Assembly (NCBI GenBank): GCA_020635195.1 | Contig: JACKAG010000019.1 | Span: 1-37,735, forward strand | Origin: Deltaproteobacteria bacterium | Lineage (GTDB): Bacteria; Bdellovibrionota_B; Oligoflexia; Oligoflexales; Bog-1112 | Direction of reading: 5' to 3' | Length of the DNA: 37,735 bases | Shown here: positions 23,989-33,504 of the stretch, piece after piece | How the letters are laid out: the number at the start of each line of letters is the position of its first letter | Numbering within the stretch: the stretch's first letter is position 1 | Position numbers and translations under genes: made by a program | The notes under the pieces: generated by a model | Database searches by the model: none | The model's input: only the letters and a program-made list of their open reading frames with translations | Told to the model about the DNA's origin: nothing

Positions 23989-25819
23989 AAAACTCCCGGT
24001 ATCTGCTGCATTGTAGAAGGAGTGTCGCATGGGTTCCTTTTGCCACCAGATGCCCCTTCTCCAGGAACCAGATCTCATCAAAATCAGCGAGGCACTGGAG
24101 ACGATGAGTCACTGCGACCAGGCTCTTTTGATTCGTCCGGCACTCCTTCAGAAGAGAGTGTAAAAAAGATCGTTCTGCTGCTGCGTCGATTGCTGACGTC
24201 GCTTCGTCCAGAAGAAAAACACGGGCAGGCCGGAGCAATGCTCTGGCAATGACCAGCCTTTGTATCTGTCCTCCGGACAGGTTCTGTTGCACAGCCTGAA
24301 TCTGATGATTCAGGCCATCCGGAAACAAGCGGACATCTTCGGAAACCCCTGCGCGACGCAGGGCTTCCCAGATATCCGAATCGCTCAGATTTCCGGCATC
24401 CGGATGACCATAAAGCAGATTATCGATCAGACTATCTTCGAAAAGGAAAGGCTCCTGTGCAACAGCTGAGCAGCTTTGACACCAGCTACGGTACTCCTGA
24501 GAAGTATCCCAGATCTGAGGTTCAATCAATCCTGCCAGACATCTGAGCAGTGTCGATTTCCCACTGCCGCTGGGGCCGACAATTGCAATCCCCTGCCCCT
24601 GCAAAATAGCAAGATTTTCAACGCGGACGGCTGGACAAGAACTATAGCCAACAGCCACATGATGGATGAACAGGTCACAGTTCTTTGTTTTTGCTATGTG
24701 CTGATTAGCTCCGGAACCTTCTTTCGGGGATATGTGGCAGCTGGCTGTATCAGAAAAAACCTGCAAACTTCGTTGCAGAGCACCCCATGTTTCCTGAAAG
24801 CGGGCAAACTGCTCTCCCACATTCCGAAGAGGTCTCAGAAGCATTCCCAGAGCCGCCAGCGTAATCAGGAGATTTTCTCCGTTGATTTCGACAGGAAAGC
24901 CTGAATGACCGGAAAAGAAAAAAATTGCAGCGGCGAATAGCAAAAATCCCAGCCACTCCATAACCGGAGCAAAAGCAGCACGAATCAAAAGTGATCGGCG
25001 AATCATCCGATAGTAGGCCTGATTCAGAGCCTGCCATCTCCCGATCTCTCGCTGCTCTCCTGCCTGAGCCCGGATAAAATCAAAACGCTGACGAACCTCA
25101 AAAATATGGCTGGCCATTGCGGCAAGCTCTTTCTGAAAGGCTTCTGCAAAATATGCAATGCGCTTTCCTGTCTTACCCATACCCAGAGCAACTAAAGGAG
25201 ATATCAGCAAAAGGAGCAGAGCCAGCGGCCAGCAAATAATCAGCAGGCTGACAATCGCAGAACACATCATGATTCCGTCACGGATCACACTTCCGAGAAT
25301 ATCTGTAAACCGGGTCTGTAAAAACAGCACATCATTCATCAGTGCAGACATCCACTCCGCAGGGCTGCGTCTGCGAATATAGAGAAAATTTTGCTGCAAC
25401 AGAGCTTCAAAAAAGCGGTCGCGATAATTTTTACTCATATAAAGGGCGATTGCAGCCATACTAAGCTGACAGCCATATAAAGCAACGCTTCTGATGCAGG
25501 CGGCAAAAAAGAGAGCTCCCGGAACTGTCCAGATCAGAAGGCTGGTCTGAATCCCTGTTCCTGCTTTCAGGCCACTTAACTTCATCAAACCTTCAGGAAG
25601 CAAATCCTGTATCAGAATCTGCTCCTGATGCAGGCCAGAACCTAACAGGACCCGGAGAAACGGGCCAAGAAAGAACAGGATGAGGCTCTGGGAAAGACCA
25701 AGGGCAGCAAGAGCCAGACAGAGCGAAACAAGAGATCGTTTCCTGGCCAACAGAGGCTTCAGAAAGAGCGGAGTTGCAAGTCTGAAAAAGGATGGATCAG
25801 AATTGTTCACCAGTAGCAC
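23954..25819 (-). CDS. msbA: MsbA-like ABC transporter (membrane plus ATPase domains)
   Basis: This 621-aa half-transporter has six membrane helices (residues about 25-335) fused to an ATP-binding domain with Walker A GPSGSGKS (415-422), signature LSGGQ (514-518) and Walker B LLDEATS (536-542). Its place between lpxB and lpxK makes it the likely MsbA lipid A-core flippase. The N-terminal part diverges from enterobacterial MsbA, so the substrate is inferred from context. The start is GTG at 25819 or GTG at 25810; either overlaps the lpxB 3' end. Confidence 0.85.
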   Translation of the reverse strand: MLLVNNSDPSFFRLATPLFLKPLLARKRSLVSLCLALAALGLSQSLILFFLGPFLRVLLGSGLHQEQILIQDLLPEGLMKLSGLKAGTGIQTSLLIWTVPGALFFAACIRSVALYGCQLSMAAIALYMSKNYRDRFFEALLQQNFLYIRRRSPAEWMSALMNDVLFLQTRFTDILGSVIRDGIMMCSAIVSLLIICWPLALLLLLISPLVALGMGKTGKRIAYFAEAFQKELAAMASHIFEVRQRFDFIRAQAGEQREIGRWQALNQAYYRMIRRSLLIRAAFAPVMEWLGFLLFAAAIFFFSGHSGFPVEINGENLLITLAALGMLLRPLRNVGEQFARFQETWGALQRSLQVFSDTASCHISPKEGSGANQHIAKTKNCDLFIHHVAVGYSSCPAVRVENLAILQGQGIAIVGPSGSGKSTLLRCLAGLIEPQIWDTSQEYRSWCQSCSAVAQEPFLFEDSLIDNLLYGHPDAGNLSDSDIWEALRRAGVSEDVRLFPDGLNHQIQAVQQNLSGGQIQRLVIARALLRPARVFLLDEATSAIDAAAERSFLHSLLKECRTNQKSLVAVTHRLQCLADFDEIWFLEKGHLVAKGTHATLLLQCSRYREFYGASETGSSAC

Positions 25820-26999
25820 CCTGGTTTTTATGATCAGACATATGTCTGAGGATCAGTTTTGCCGCCTCATCTGCTCCTGGCTGGCTACCCAGGAGCAATC
25901 TGAGTTCCCGAAAGGAGTTCAGTTGCTTCTCTCTGACAGGCCCCGGGGCCAGAAGGTTCTGCATATGCTCTACCATTCTTACTTCATCAATCTCCTGTAT
26001 ATACTCAGGGACAGCCTCTCTTCCCAGACAAAGGTTGACCAGGCTCACCCACTGGATTCTGACCTTTCTCCGGGCCAGGCGGTAGCTCAGGGCATCCATC
26101 AGATAAACCACAAGCATAGGTGTTCCTGCCAGTGCACACTCAAGAGTCGCAGTACCCGAGGCAACTATTGCCAGATCTGCCAGCTTCATCAGAGCAAGGC
26201 TTTCTCCCCGGACAAAACACATACCCTCCCTCTCTTCCTGTGGTAAGAGCTGAAGGACCTGCTGAAACGGCAGGTTTCCTGCAACAGGGACGGCAAATGT
26301 GATATCATCTGCCAGAGCATGAAAGCGCCGTCTCAGTCTCGCCAGTACAGGAAGAATTCTGCGGACTTCTGTCATTCTGCTTCCTGGCAGACAGGCAATC
26401 AGACGGCCAGACTCTGGCAAGGCAAGTTCCCGACGACTCCGGCGCACGGATTCAATGCGAGCCAGATGAGGGCATCCTACATAATGCCATGGGACCTGAT
26501 GCCGGATGAAAAAATCTTTCTCAAAAGGAAGAATCCCCAGGACCAGTTCGAAGTCCCGTTTTAAGCGGCTGACCCGGGAAGCTCCCCAGGCCCAGACTTT
26601 TGGGGCTACATATTGTATGACCGGAATCTTCCGCAGTTTTAACTGTTCTGCCAGACGAAAATGAAATCCAGGGTAATCCACAAGAATCGCAAGATCTGGT
26701 GGATTACGATCGATCCGGGCAAGGATGTTGCGCTCCAGAATACGTAAGCGAGGGGCCTGTTTGAGGACATCAATTAAGCCCATAGCGCTCAGCTTTTCCA
26801 GAGGCCAGAGTACCCGGACTCCAGCCTGTTGCATCAGATGACCCGCAAGCCCCTCAAACTGAATCCCTCGTTCTCTGAAATGGAAAGCTCTGACCAGATC
26901 TGCTGCAAGCAGATCTCCGGAGGGCTCCCCCGCGCTGATAAAACAGCTTCGGAAGGTCGGGGGTATCACCTGCACAGTCCCCGCCCAGAGTGACGGCAA
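25797..26999 (-). CDS. lpxB: Lipid-A-disaccharide synthase
   Basis: LpxB is a GT19 glycosyltransferase that joins UDP-diacylglucosamine and lipid X at the membrane face. The 400-aa frame shows SAGEPSGD, QYVAPKVWAWG, CLPGSRMTEV and ASGTATLE, all family signatures. The extra N-terminus before CFISAGEPSG suggests the true start may be downstream of 26999. It overlaps lpxA by about 34 nt at its 5' end and the transporter gene at its 3' end, so translation is coupled. Confidence 0.95.
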   Translation of the reverse strand: MPSLWAGTVQVIPPTFRSCFISAGEPSGDLLAADLVRAFHFRERGIQFEGLAGHLMQQAGVRVLWPLEKLSAMGLIDVLKQAPRLRILERNILARIDRNPPDLAILVDYPGFHFRLAEQLKLRKIPVIQYVAPKVWAWGASRVSRLKRDFELVLGILPFEKDFFIRHQVPWHYVGCPHLARIESVRRSRRELALPESGRLIACLPGSRMTEVRRILPVLARLRRRFHALADDITFAVPVAGNLPFQQVLQLLPQEEREGMCFVRGESLALMKLADLAIVASGTATLECALAGTPMLVVYLMDALSYRLARRKVRIQWVSLVNLCLGREAVPEYIQEIDEVRMVEHMQNLLAPGPVREKQLNSFRELRLLLGSQPGADEAAKLILRHMSDHKNQGATGEQF

Positions 27000-27763
27000 A
27001 ACTCTGTAAATACCGTCAGGTCATCAGAGGGCTCAAGCTCACAATTTATCAACTCTAACGCATCCTGTAGCGATTTTCCTGAATGATAAAGGATTTTATA
27101 CATGGCTTTAATTGAGCGGATGCGTTCACGATTTCTGCCAGATCGCCGAAGTCCGGTCAGATTCAGCCCGCCAGGGGATGCATGGTTGCCATGAACCATG
27201 ACAAAAGGAGGGACGTCCTGAACCACAATAGCCCCACCTGCAAGCATTGCAAGCTGACCAATTCTGACAAACTGGTGAACCGCAACATGCCCGCCAATCA
27301 CAGCCTCACTTTGTACCAACACATGCCCGCCAAGTGAGACTCCGTTGGCAAAAATACAACGGTCACCAACAATACAGTCGTGTGCAATATGTGTATTGAC
27401 CATAAAAAGATTACCGGAACCAATGACAGTGCGACCGCCTCCGTCTTGTGTGCCAAGAGAGAGGTTGACATACTCCCGGATCATATTGTCTTCACCACAA
27501 ATAAGCTCTGTATCTTCACCCTGATACTTCAGATCCTGTGGTTCTGTTCCAATCGAGGCAAAAGGCCAGACCCGGGTTCTGCTGCCAAGCTGAGTCCGTC
27601 CTTTGATAACAACATGACTTCCAATCTGCACATGATCGCCAAGAATAACATTCTTGCCAATGACAGCATAAGGGCCTATTTTTACACCCTGTCCAAGGGT
27701 TGCGCCATGTTCCACAATCGCTGTCGAATGAATGTTTGTTTCAGGAGATGTTGTCACAGCCAC
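26966..27763 (-). CDS. lpxA: UDP-N-acetylglucosamine O-acyltransferase
   Basis: LpxA carries out the first step of lipid A synthesis, transfer of a hydroxyacyl chain from ACP to UDP-GlcNAc. The 265-aa protein is a left-handed beta-helix with hexapeptide repeats (residues about 10-190) and a helical C-terminus. The catalytic His is H125 in VNTHIAHDC, with H128 beside it. Two GTG codons (27763 and 27757) compete; AAGGA lies upstream of both. A 73-nt gap separates it from fabZ. Confidence 0.96.
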   Translation of the reverse strand: MAVTTSPETNIHSTAIVEHGATLGQGVKIGPYAVIGKNVILGDHVQIGSHVVIKGRTQLGSRTRVWPFASIGTEPQDLKYQGEDTELICGEDNMIREYVNLSLGTQDGGGRTVIGSGNLFMVNTHIAHDCIVGDRCIFANGVSLGGHVLVQSEAVIGGHVAVHQFVRIGQLAMLAGGAIVVQDVPPFVMVHGNHASPGGLNLTGLRRSGRNRERIRSIKAMYKILYHSGKSLQDALELINCELEPSDDLTVFTEFCRHSGRGLCR

Positions 27764-27836
27764 CTGTCCTTCATCTGAACTTTCCCTGCGACAGAAGCAT
27801 ACAAGCTGTCTCAGGAAATGCTGGTATATCTGGCGG

Positions 27837-28292
27837 CTACTTCATCAGCGCCGAAAAAGAAACGGTTGCAGCAAGCTCTCCATCGACAGATGCATTTCCC
27901 TCAAACCAGAAGAAGGGTTGCCGCATTTTTTTCAGGTGAATTTCCAGGCGCAGAACATCCCCCGGAACAACCTGCTTACGAAACCTTGCGCTGCTTACTT
28001 CTGTCAAAAGCACCTGATCATAGCCATCATCCTTACTATAATAACCAAGGATTGCTGATGCCTGCGCAAGAGCTTCAATCATAAGGACTCCCGGCAACAC
28101 CGGATTACCAGGAAAGTGCCCCTGTAAAATGGGATCGGATACGGAGCAGTTTTTGACTGCGACCAGAGACTCGCCAGGAGTTAACTCCAGAACCCGATCA
28201 ACAAGCAAAAATGGGTGACGGTGCGGGAGGCATCGTTCAATATCTCTTAATTCCATTGGCAAGTTCACGTCCACAACTGGCATTCCCCGCAA
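27837..28292 (-). CDS. fabZ: 3-hydroxyacyl-[acyl-carrier-protein] dehydratase FabZ
   Basis: FabZ removes water from hydroxyacyl-ACP in fatty-acid synthesis and competes with LpxA for hydroxymyristoyl-ACP, which explains their usual linkage. The 151-aa hot-dog-fold protein has PHRHPFLLVD (23-32), the active-site H59 in GHFPGNPVLPG, and E73. The start is unclear: TTG at 28292, ATG at 28283 and ATG at 28253 are all in frame and none has a strong ribosome site. Confidence 0.96.
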   Translation of the reverse strand: MRGMPVVDVNLPMELRDIERCLPHRHPFLLVDRVLELTPGESLVAVKNCSVSDPILQGHFPGNPVLPGVLMIEALAQASAILGYYSKDDGYDQVLLTEVSSARFRKQVVPGDVLRLEIHLKKMRQPFFWFEGNASVDGELAATVSFSALMK

Positions 28293-28334
28293 AAATGATC
28301 TCTTTATAGTCCAGAGCTTCTGTTTTCTTTTCTT

Positions 28335-28889
28335 TTACTTGCGGGAAACCCGGGTTTCCCGATCCTTTCCATAGAGGGCGATCACTTCATCTGTAAGATC
28401 GACAGGTTGAGCGATCCAGACCAGACCAGCACTATTCGCCTCAAAGACAACATCCAGGTTCTTTTTTTCGGCAAGGTTTTTAGCAAAAGCAGCTGCCTTA
28501 CCCGCAATTTCTCCTGTCACCTTTTGTTGTTTCTGATTGATCTCTTTTTGAAATTCCATCTCTGCATTACGAAGATCAAGAAACTTTGTCTGAAACTCCT
28601 GTTGTTTTTTGAAGCGCGCCTCTTCACTCAGCAAAGCTGACTTGCTTTGCCAGTCCTTATTGAGTTTATCGAGTTCTTCTTTTTGTTTAAGAAAATCCGT
28701 TTCTTTTTCCCGGATCTCTTTTTCCAGCTGTTCTCTTGCTTTTTTGCCATCTTCAACAGTCAGAATGATTTTCTGGATGTTGATCACTCCAATTTCCCTG
28801 TTATTTTCTCTGGCCTGGCTTAAGGCTCCTGGAAGCCACAAGCTGGCAGCCAGAACAAATGCTAATTTCTGTCTTTTGATGAACTTCAT
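28335..28889 (-). CDS. skp: OmpH/Skp-family periplasmic chaperone
   Basis: The 184-aa protein has a signal peptide (cleavage probably after LPGALSQA) and a long charged coiled coil (about residues 50-140, repeats of K/E/Q). A short beta region (IGVINIQKI and LDVVFEANSAGLVW) makes up the trimerisation body seen in Skp. It would escort unfolded outer-membrane proteins to BamA, whose gene lies 39 nt upstream. The start codon follows AGGGGATTGAT. Confidence 0.93.
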   Translation of the reverse strand: MKFIKRQKLAFVLAASLWLPGALSQARENNREIGVINIQKIILTVEDGKKAREQLEKEIREKETDFLKQKEELDKLNKDWQSKSALLSEEARFKKQQEFQTKFLDLRNAEMEFQKEINQKQQKVTGEIAGKAAAFAKNLAEKKNLDVVFEANSAGLVWIAQPVDLTDEVIALYGKDRETRVSRK

Positions 28890-28928
28890 ATCAATCCCCT
28901 ACGGTTTTCGTGTTATGCCGGATTTTTC

Positions 28929-31274
28929 TTAAAATCCAAGGTTAAAGATAAACTGCATATTTCCAAACTCTTTCTTTTCATCATCATAAGGATAAGCCCA
29001 CTCAAAACGGAAAGGAGCAATCGGAGTATGCCATCGGAAGCCAAAACCGACATCTTTCTTCAGGGTCCGGAAATTCAGATTGTAATTTTCCTCGGCCGTA
29101 AAGACATCGCCGATGTCTGCAAAAACAAGCGCCTTAATTCCGGCCTGAGGAATCAGAGGGACAAAGTATTCCAGCTGAAAATACAGCTTCTTGTCTCCTC
29201 CGATATTGTATTCAATGGACGAACTGTCGGGTCCTCTTAGCCTGCGTGTTTTTTCACCGACTCCGCTGTAAGGATAACCTCGCAGGTCATAATAGCCCAG
29301 TCGGTACATTTCTGCGGGCGGTATTTTGTCTCCTCCGGCAGGCCAGAGCTTTCCGATGACAGCTGTCAGCTTAAAATAAGTGCGGTAGGAATCCGCAAAG
29401 TCTAAAGGTATATAATAATCTGACTCCGCTGTCGATTCCCCATAGCGATAGTGGCCACCCAGTGCTCCTCCGACAAAGCTATGAGAGATATTCAGGCTTG
29501 TTCCTTCCGTAGGATCAAGGAAGTTATCCAGATCTTTTCTGATGATCCCGAGGGTCAGGCTGTTTTTGACCCCAACAGCTTTTTGGCTCTCTTTTATATA
29601 GATGTCCTGGCGTTTTTCCAGCTCATAAGACTCTGTATGCTTCAGAACTGAGAAAGCCCTCACCAGCTCAAAGAGACTTCGACCCACCCGAGCACTGACG
29701 CTCTGGTCGTTTACAGGGATTTCCATTCCTGTGAGGTAGCGGATCTCCTGAATTTTATAGCCTAAGCCAAAGCCAAGGGACCATTCGCTGTCCCGGACTC
29801 GTGGATCGAGAAAATTCAGATCCAGCTCCCAGCTTTTTTTGCCGCTATATTTGCCTGTCACACCGGCGTTCCAGGCACGACCAGACTGATTTTTTTCATT
29901 ATAGCTACCCTGGCCGGACCATTTGCTTTTCTGTTCACCTGCCGGGGTAAAACCAACGGCGGCATTTAATTGTCCGGTCGCCTTTTCCTTAACCCGGACT
30001 TTGAGGTTCAGAAGATGTTCAGCTTCTTCATCTCTTTCTTTCAGAACCTGTACTTCTTCAAAGAAGCCAAGACGATTGATGTTTTTCTTCGTTTCGCTGA
30101 GACGAGTCCCGCTATATAGCTCACTGTCATAGACTTCAAACTCCCGGCGAATCACATTGTCTCTGGTTTTGGTATTCCCAATAATATCCATCCGGCCAAA
30201 ATAGACCTTTTCTCCCTTGGTGATCTCGTAGTTGAGGTGAACAAGCTGTTTTTTCTTGTCATATTCAACTATTGGGTTGATATCCACATAGGCGTAGCCA
30301 AGATCTCCATAGCGATCAATCAGGTGCTCAATATCTTTCGTAAATTTCGAATGGCGAAACAGCTCAGATGGCTTTAGCTGCATATCCCGGATCAGCTCTT
30401 CAGGAGTATAGAGTCCTTCTCCAACATCTCCTGTCACGCTCAGTGAGCCCAGGCGGTACTGAAGCCCTTCTTCAATCTCAAATGTAATGCGGACAAAGCG
30501 TTTGTCAGGGTCCATCAGAACAACAGGCTGACGGACATTGACCTCAGCAAAGCCATAATCTTTATAATAAAATGTAAGGAATTCGAGATCTCTTTTGACA
30601 TAATCCTCCTGGTACATGGAGGGGGCTCCGAGAGTCGCAGACCAGCGGGTAAAAGGTCGGGAGGCCATTTTGTCAATCAAATCCCCTTCTGAAAAATACT
30701 GATTCCCCAGAATGAAGACATCTCCGACAAGAACTTTTCCCCCTTCATTGACATGAAACGTTAACTCGACCTCGTTTTTTCCCTTATTTTCAAGAGAATA
30801 TGTGATCTTGGCGAGATTGAAGCCTTTTTCTGCATACTTCTTCTCGATAAGGCGCATGTCTGCGGTGATGACTCCTTCGTTCAGGATCGTATAAAGACTC
30901 GTCTCCATCGATTTTCTGATGTCATCTTCCTTCAGCTCATCCATACCCTGAAAGATAATTTTTGTAATGGCTGGCTTTTCGAGAACTTCTATCGTCAGAA
31001 TCAGTCCCTGCTCCGTTTGATCCTGATAGATTCTGATATCTGAAAAATATCCCAGATCGTAAAGCGCTTCGAGGTCCTCCCGGATGATCTCAGCATCCGG
31101 ACTCTGTCCTGTTGAAGTCTTCAGAAGTTTGCGTATTGCCGGTGATTCAACCCTGCCATTTCCTGTGATCTTAATATCATGGATCAACTGATCCTCTGCC
31201 AGCAGTGCTCCGGACTTACTGATCAGCATACTGATCAGGCAGAAGGCGAATACAATAAAAAGAGAGTGTTTCAA
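28929..31274 (-). CDS. bamA: Outer-membrane protein assembly factor BamA
   Basis: The 781-aa BamA has a signal peptide (about residues 1-26), POTRA domains across about 30-420, and a C-terminal beta-barrel ending in the terminal Phe (NLGF) of the outer-membrane insertion signal. YRLGYYDLRGYPYSG and FRWHTPIAPFRFEW lie in the barrel and match the family's conserved blocks. It folds and inserts barrel proteins. The start is TTG in the sequence TTGA, overlapping the lolD stop by 4 nt. TTG may lower its expression relative to lolD. Confidence 0.97.
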   Translation of the reverse strand: MKHSLFIVFAFCLISMLISKSGALLAEDQLIHDIKITGNGRVESPAIRKLLKTSTGQSPDAEIIREDLEALYDLGYFSDIRIYQDQTEQGLILTIEVLEKPAITKIIFQGMDELKEDDIRKSMETSLYTILNEGVITADMRLIEKKYAEKGFNLAKITYSLENKGKNEVELTFHVNEGGKVLVGDVFILGNQYFSEGDLIDKMASRPFTRWSATLGAPSMYQEDYVKRDLEFLTFYYKDYGFAEVNVRQPVVLMDPDKRFVRITFEIEEGLQYRLGSLSVTGDVGEGLYTPEELIRDMQLKPSELFRHSKFTKDIEHLIDRYGDLGYAYVDINPIVEYDKKKQLVHLNYEITKGEKVYFGRMDIIGNTKTRDNVIRREFEVYDSELYSGTRLSETKKNINRLGFFEEVQVLKERDEEAEHLLNLKVRVKEKATGQLNAAVGFTPAGEQKSKWSGQGSYNEKNQSGRAWNAGVTGKYSGKKSWELDLNFLDPRVRDSEWSLGFGLGYKIQEIRYLTGMEIPVNDQSVSARVGRSLFELVRAFSVLKHTESYELEKRQDIYIKESQKAVGVKNSLTLGIIRKDLDNFLDPTEGTSLNISHSFVGGALGGHYRYGESTAESDYYIPLDFADSYRTYFKLTAVIGKLWPAGGDKIPPAEMYRLGYYDLRGYPYSGVGEKTRRLRGPDSSSIEYNIGGDKKLYFQLEYFVPLIPQAGIKALVFADIGDVFTAEENYNLNFRTLKKDVGFGFRWHTPIAPFRFEWAYPYDDEKKEFGNMQFIFNLGF

Positions 31275-31981
31275 GAGGTTCCCCTGTCAATGATCCGTCC
31301 ATCTTCCATGACAATCTGCTCTGGTAGCCTTCTGGCCAGTTCCAGATCATGAGTTACGAGAAGCATAGTCATTTTGTTCTCATGGCACAATTCCAGCAAC
31401 AGATCCTGGATGGCCAGACTTGTCTTTTGGTCGAGATTTCCTGTTGGCTCATCTGCCAGAATCAGGGGTGGGGACATCAGTAGCGCCCGGGCAATCGCCA
31501 CCCGTTGCTGCTCACCGCCCGACAGCTCTCCCGGACGGTGATTCTCTCTGCCACTAAGGCCGACAGCAGCCAGCATCTCAACCGCTCGCTCTTTGACCAC
31601 CCGGCGGGAGGTCCCGGCTATCAGCCCTGGCATCATCACATTTTCCAGAGCAGAGAATTCCGGGAGTAAGTTATTCATCTGAAAAACAAAACCGATACTG
31701 CAATTGCGGAATGTTGAGGCTGCGGAGTCACTCATGGTCGAGACATCAGAGCCGTTCAGAAGAACTTTACCCATCGAGGGCTGATCCAGTGTCCCGATGA
31801 TCTGAAGCAGTGTGCTCTTGCCCGCCCCTGACTTCCCTGTGACAGAAACTGCCGTTCCCTGAGGAAGGGCCAGATTAATCCCTCTCAGAGCCTCAATTTT
31901 TTGTGATTCAATAATGTAAGTCTTATGAACATTCCGGAGAGCAACCCCAAGGCTACCTGGCTGAACAGATTTTAGAGACAC
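31271..31981 (-). CDS. lolD: Lipoprotein-releasing system ATPase LolD
   Basis: LolD powers release of outer-membrane lipoproteins from the inner membrane. The protein has Walker A GKSGAGKST, signature LSGGEQQRVAIARA, Walker B LILADEPTGNLD and H-loop LVTHDLE, with the LolD-typical FVFQMNNLLPEFSALENV. The GTG at 31981 is chosen because GAGGAG lies 7 nt upstream. This gives 236 aa, near the family length; the open frame continues up to 32062 but overlaps lolC. The overlap with the lolC stop is 10 nt. Confidence 0.95.
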   Translation of the reverse strand: MSLKSVQPGSLGVALRNVHKTYIIESQKIEALRGINLALPQGTAVSVTGKSGAGKSTLLQIIGTLDQPSMGKVLLNGSDVSTMSDSAASTFRNCSIGFVFQMNNLLPEFSALENVMMPGLIAGTSRRVVKERAVEMLAAVGLSGRENHRPGELSGGEQQRVAIARALLMSPPLILADEPTGNLDQKTSLAIQDLLLELCHENKMTMLLVTHDLELARRLPEQIVMEDGRIIDRGTS

Positions 31982-33255
31982 CTCAGAACTCCTCCGGGAT
32001 TCTGGCGAGCAGCCACCAGAGCAGGGTAAACAGCAGCCAAAAGGCTCAGGCCCCATGCACACAAGCTGATTACAACATACTCCAGAGGGAGAAAGCGAAC
32101 CGGCAATTTCTGAAGATAGTAGAGATGTGCTGGCAGATTAACAAACTGAAAATAATAAAGGAGCGAGCACCCCGCAAGCCCTGTCAGCATACCCAGGACA
32201 ACGCCAAACGTACCGATTGTCATTCCATGAGCCAAAAACATCTGGATGACATCGCTTTTTTTCATACCAAGAGACCGGAATAACAGGACCTGGTTCTTGC
32301 GGTAGTAAACGGTCATCATCATGGTTCCGCTGATGGAAAATGCTGCAACCAACACAATCAACAGTAAAATAGCAGCCATTGTAAATTTTTCCAGCTTCAA
32401 TGCAACAAGAAGTGACTTGTTGACATGCTTCCATGTTCGGGCACGAAGCTCAGGCATTCCTTTAAGGCGGTCAACAAAAACCTGGACATCTTCAGGGTGC
32501 TGCATGTTCAGTGCGATCCCCGTTACATATTCATCTTCATCCAGTGATGCATCATAATCAGGAAGGAATTTACGTCCTGACTCCAGAGTCACGACCCCGT
32601 AGCTGTTATCATACTGGGGGAGGTCTGTGATAAAGGTTCCCACAACCCGAAAGCTTGTTGTGAAACGGCCTCCACCCAGAGCACCTGCGAGATCAATTTG
32701 TGGATTCAGGACCTGAACTTCATCTCCGGGCTCCGCACCCATTTTTATCGCCAGGGTTTCTCCCAGAATAATTCCCGGCAGACTTTCATGTGACTGTGCT
32801 TCAGGTGCTATGATCAGGTCGGTCAGGCGGCCCTGGATCAGGCTGTCACCGAAACCCCAAAGGCTACTGTCTCCTTCCGGATCTATGCCAAAAAGAGAAA
32901 CAGAGGCCAGATGACGTTTTTTTTTGAGGACAATATCAGCTTTTGTAAAGGCAGCAATACCAGCAGCATCAGGAAACTGTGACCGGACCTGTTTCAGGCT
33001 ATGTTGACGCAAACTAAATCCTGCCATAGCATTTTCATGCAGGATCTCCATATGAGGCAGGCCCCGGAACATTTTTTGCTTCAGATCCTGCTCAAAGCCT
33101 CCCATAACAGAAAGCACGATCACCAGTGCAGCGACTCCGATTGCCACTCCCAGAATGGAAACCCATGTCATAAAAGACAGGCTATGACCTTTTCTGGCAA
33201 TAATATGTCGCCAGGCAATCCACAGGATGTACGTCCTGGCCTTTCCGGCAGCCAT
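31972..33255 (-). CDS. lolC: Lipoprotein-releasing system permease LolC/LolE
   Basis: The 427-aa inner-membrane permease has one N-terminal span (about residues 28-50), a periplasmic domain of about 220 residues, and three C-terminal spans (starting about residues 285, 335 and 390). Conserved ISGTMMMTVYYRK and PALVAARQNP near the C-terminus fit the LolC/E family. Only one permease gene is present beside lolD, so it may act as a homodimer (LolF-like). It is the first gene of the block; AAAGGAG is well placed before the ATG. Confidence 0.93.
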   Translation of the reverse strand: MAAGKARTYILWIAWRHIIARKGHSLSFMTWVSILGVAIGVAALVIVLSVMGGFEQDLKQKMFRGLPHMEILHENAMAGFSLRQHSLKQVRSQFPDAAGIAAFTKADIVLKKKRHLASVSLFGIDPEGDSSLWGFGDSLIQGRLTDLIIAPEAQSHESLPGIILGETLAIKMGAEPGDEVQVLNPQIDLAGALGGGRFTTSFRVVGTFITDLPQYDNSYGVVTLESGRKFLPDYDASLDEDEYVTGIALNMQHPEDVQVFVDRLKGMPELRARTWKHVNKSLLVALKLEKFTMAAILLLIVLVAAFSISGTMMMTVYYRKNQVLLFRSLGMKKSDVIQMFLAHGMTIGTFGVVLGMLTGLAGCSLLYYFQFVNLPAHLYYLQKLPVRFLPLEYVVISLCAWGLSLLAAVYPALVAARQNPGGVLRCL

Positions 33256-33316
33256 TCAGTTCTCCTTTCTCCACAGCTTCGTTTCTGAAGCTTTGTCTCT
33301 GCGGACGGAACACACT

Positions 33317-33372
33317 CCGGAAAAGGAGTGCTGACTGCTGTTGCAATGCAGTCTTCAGTGATCCTTTTCCGG
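33317..33372. promoter_or_regulatory. Compound hairpin in the lolC leader
   Basis: An 11-bp perfect outer stem (CCGGAAAAGGA with 33362-33372) encloses an inner 6-bp stem (GACTGC/GCAGTC). It lies in the predicted untranslated leader of lolC. No T-run follows in either direction, so a simple terminator is unlikely; a regulatory or RNA-stabilising fold is possible. Confidence 0.45.
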
Positions 33373-33474
33373 GAAATGGCTGTTTTCAGAAGATCCTGAA
33401 GATCCCAGTCCCGGTATTATGGCCGACCGGAGCGATTCTACGCGATTAGCCATTTCCCTGCTGGCATCTCCGAT

Positions 33475-33504
33475 GCTATAAACGATCCGGAAGGGATATG
33501 TCAA
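33475..33504 (-). promoter_or_regulatory. Candidate sigma70-type promoter for the lolC-lpxK block
   Basis: On the minus strand TTGACA (33504-33499) is followed after 18 nt by TATAGC (33480-33475). The -35 box is a perfect consensus match and the -10 box is close. It is about 220 nt upstream of lolC and faces the right way. Confidence 0.5.

Noticed and set aside
25680..26246. 188-codon plus-strand frame across the lpxB/transporter boundary
   Set aside because: It is antisense to two well-supported genes and has no recognisable domain.
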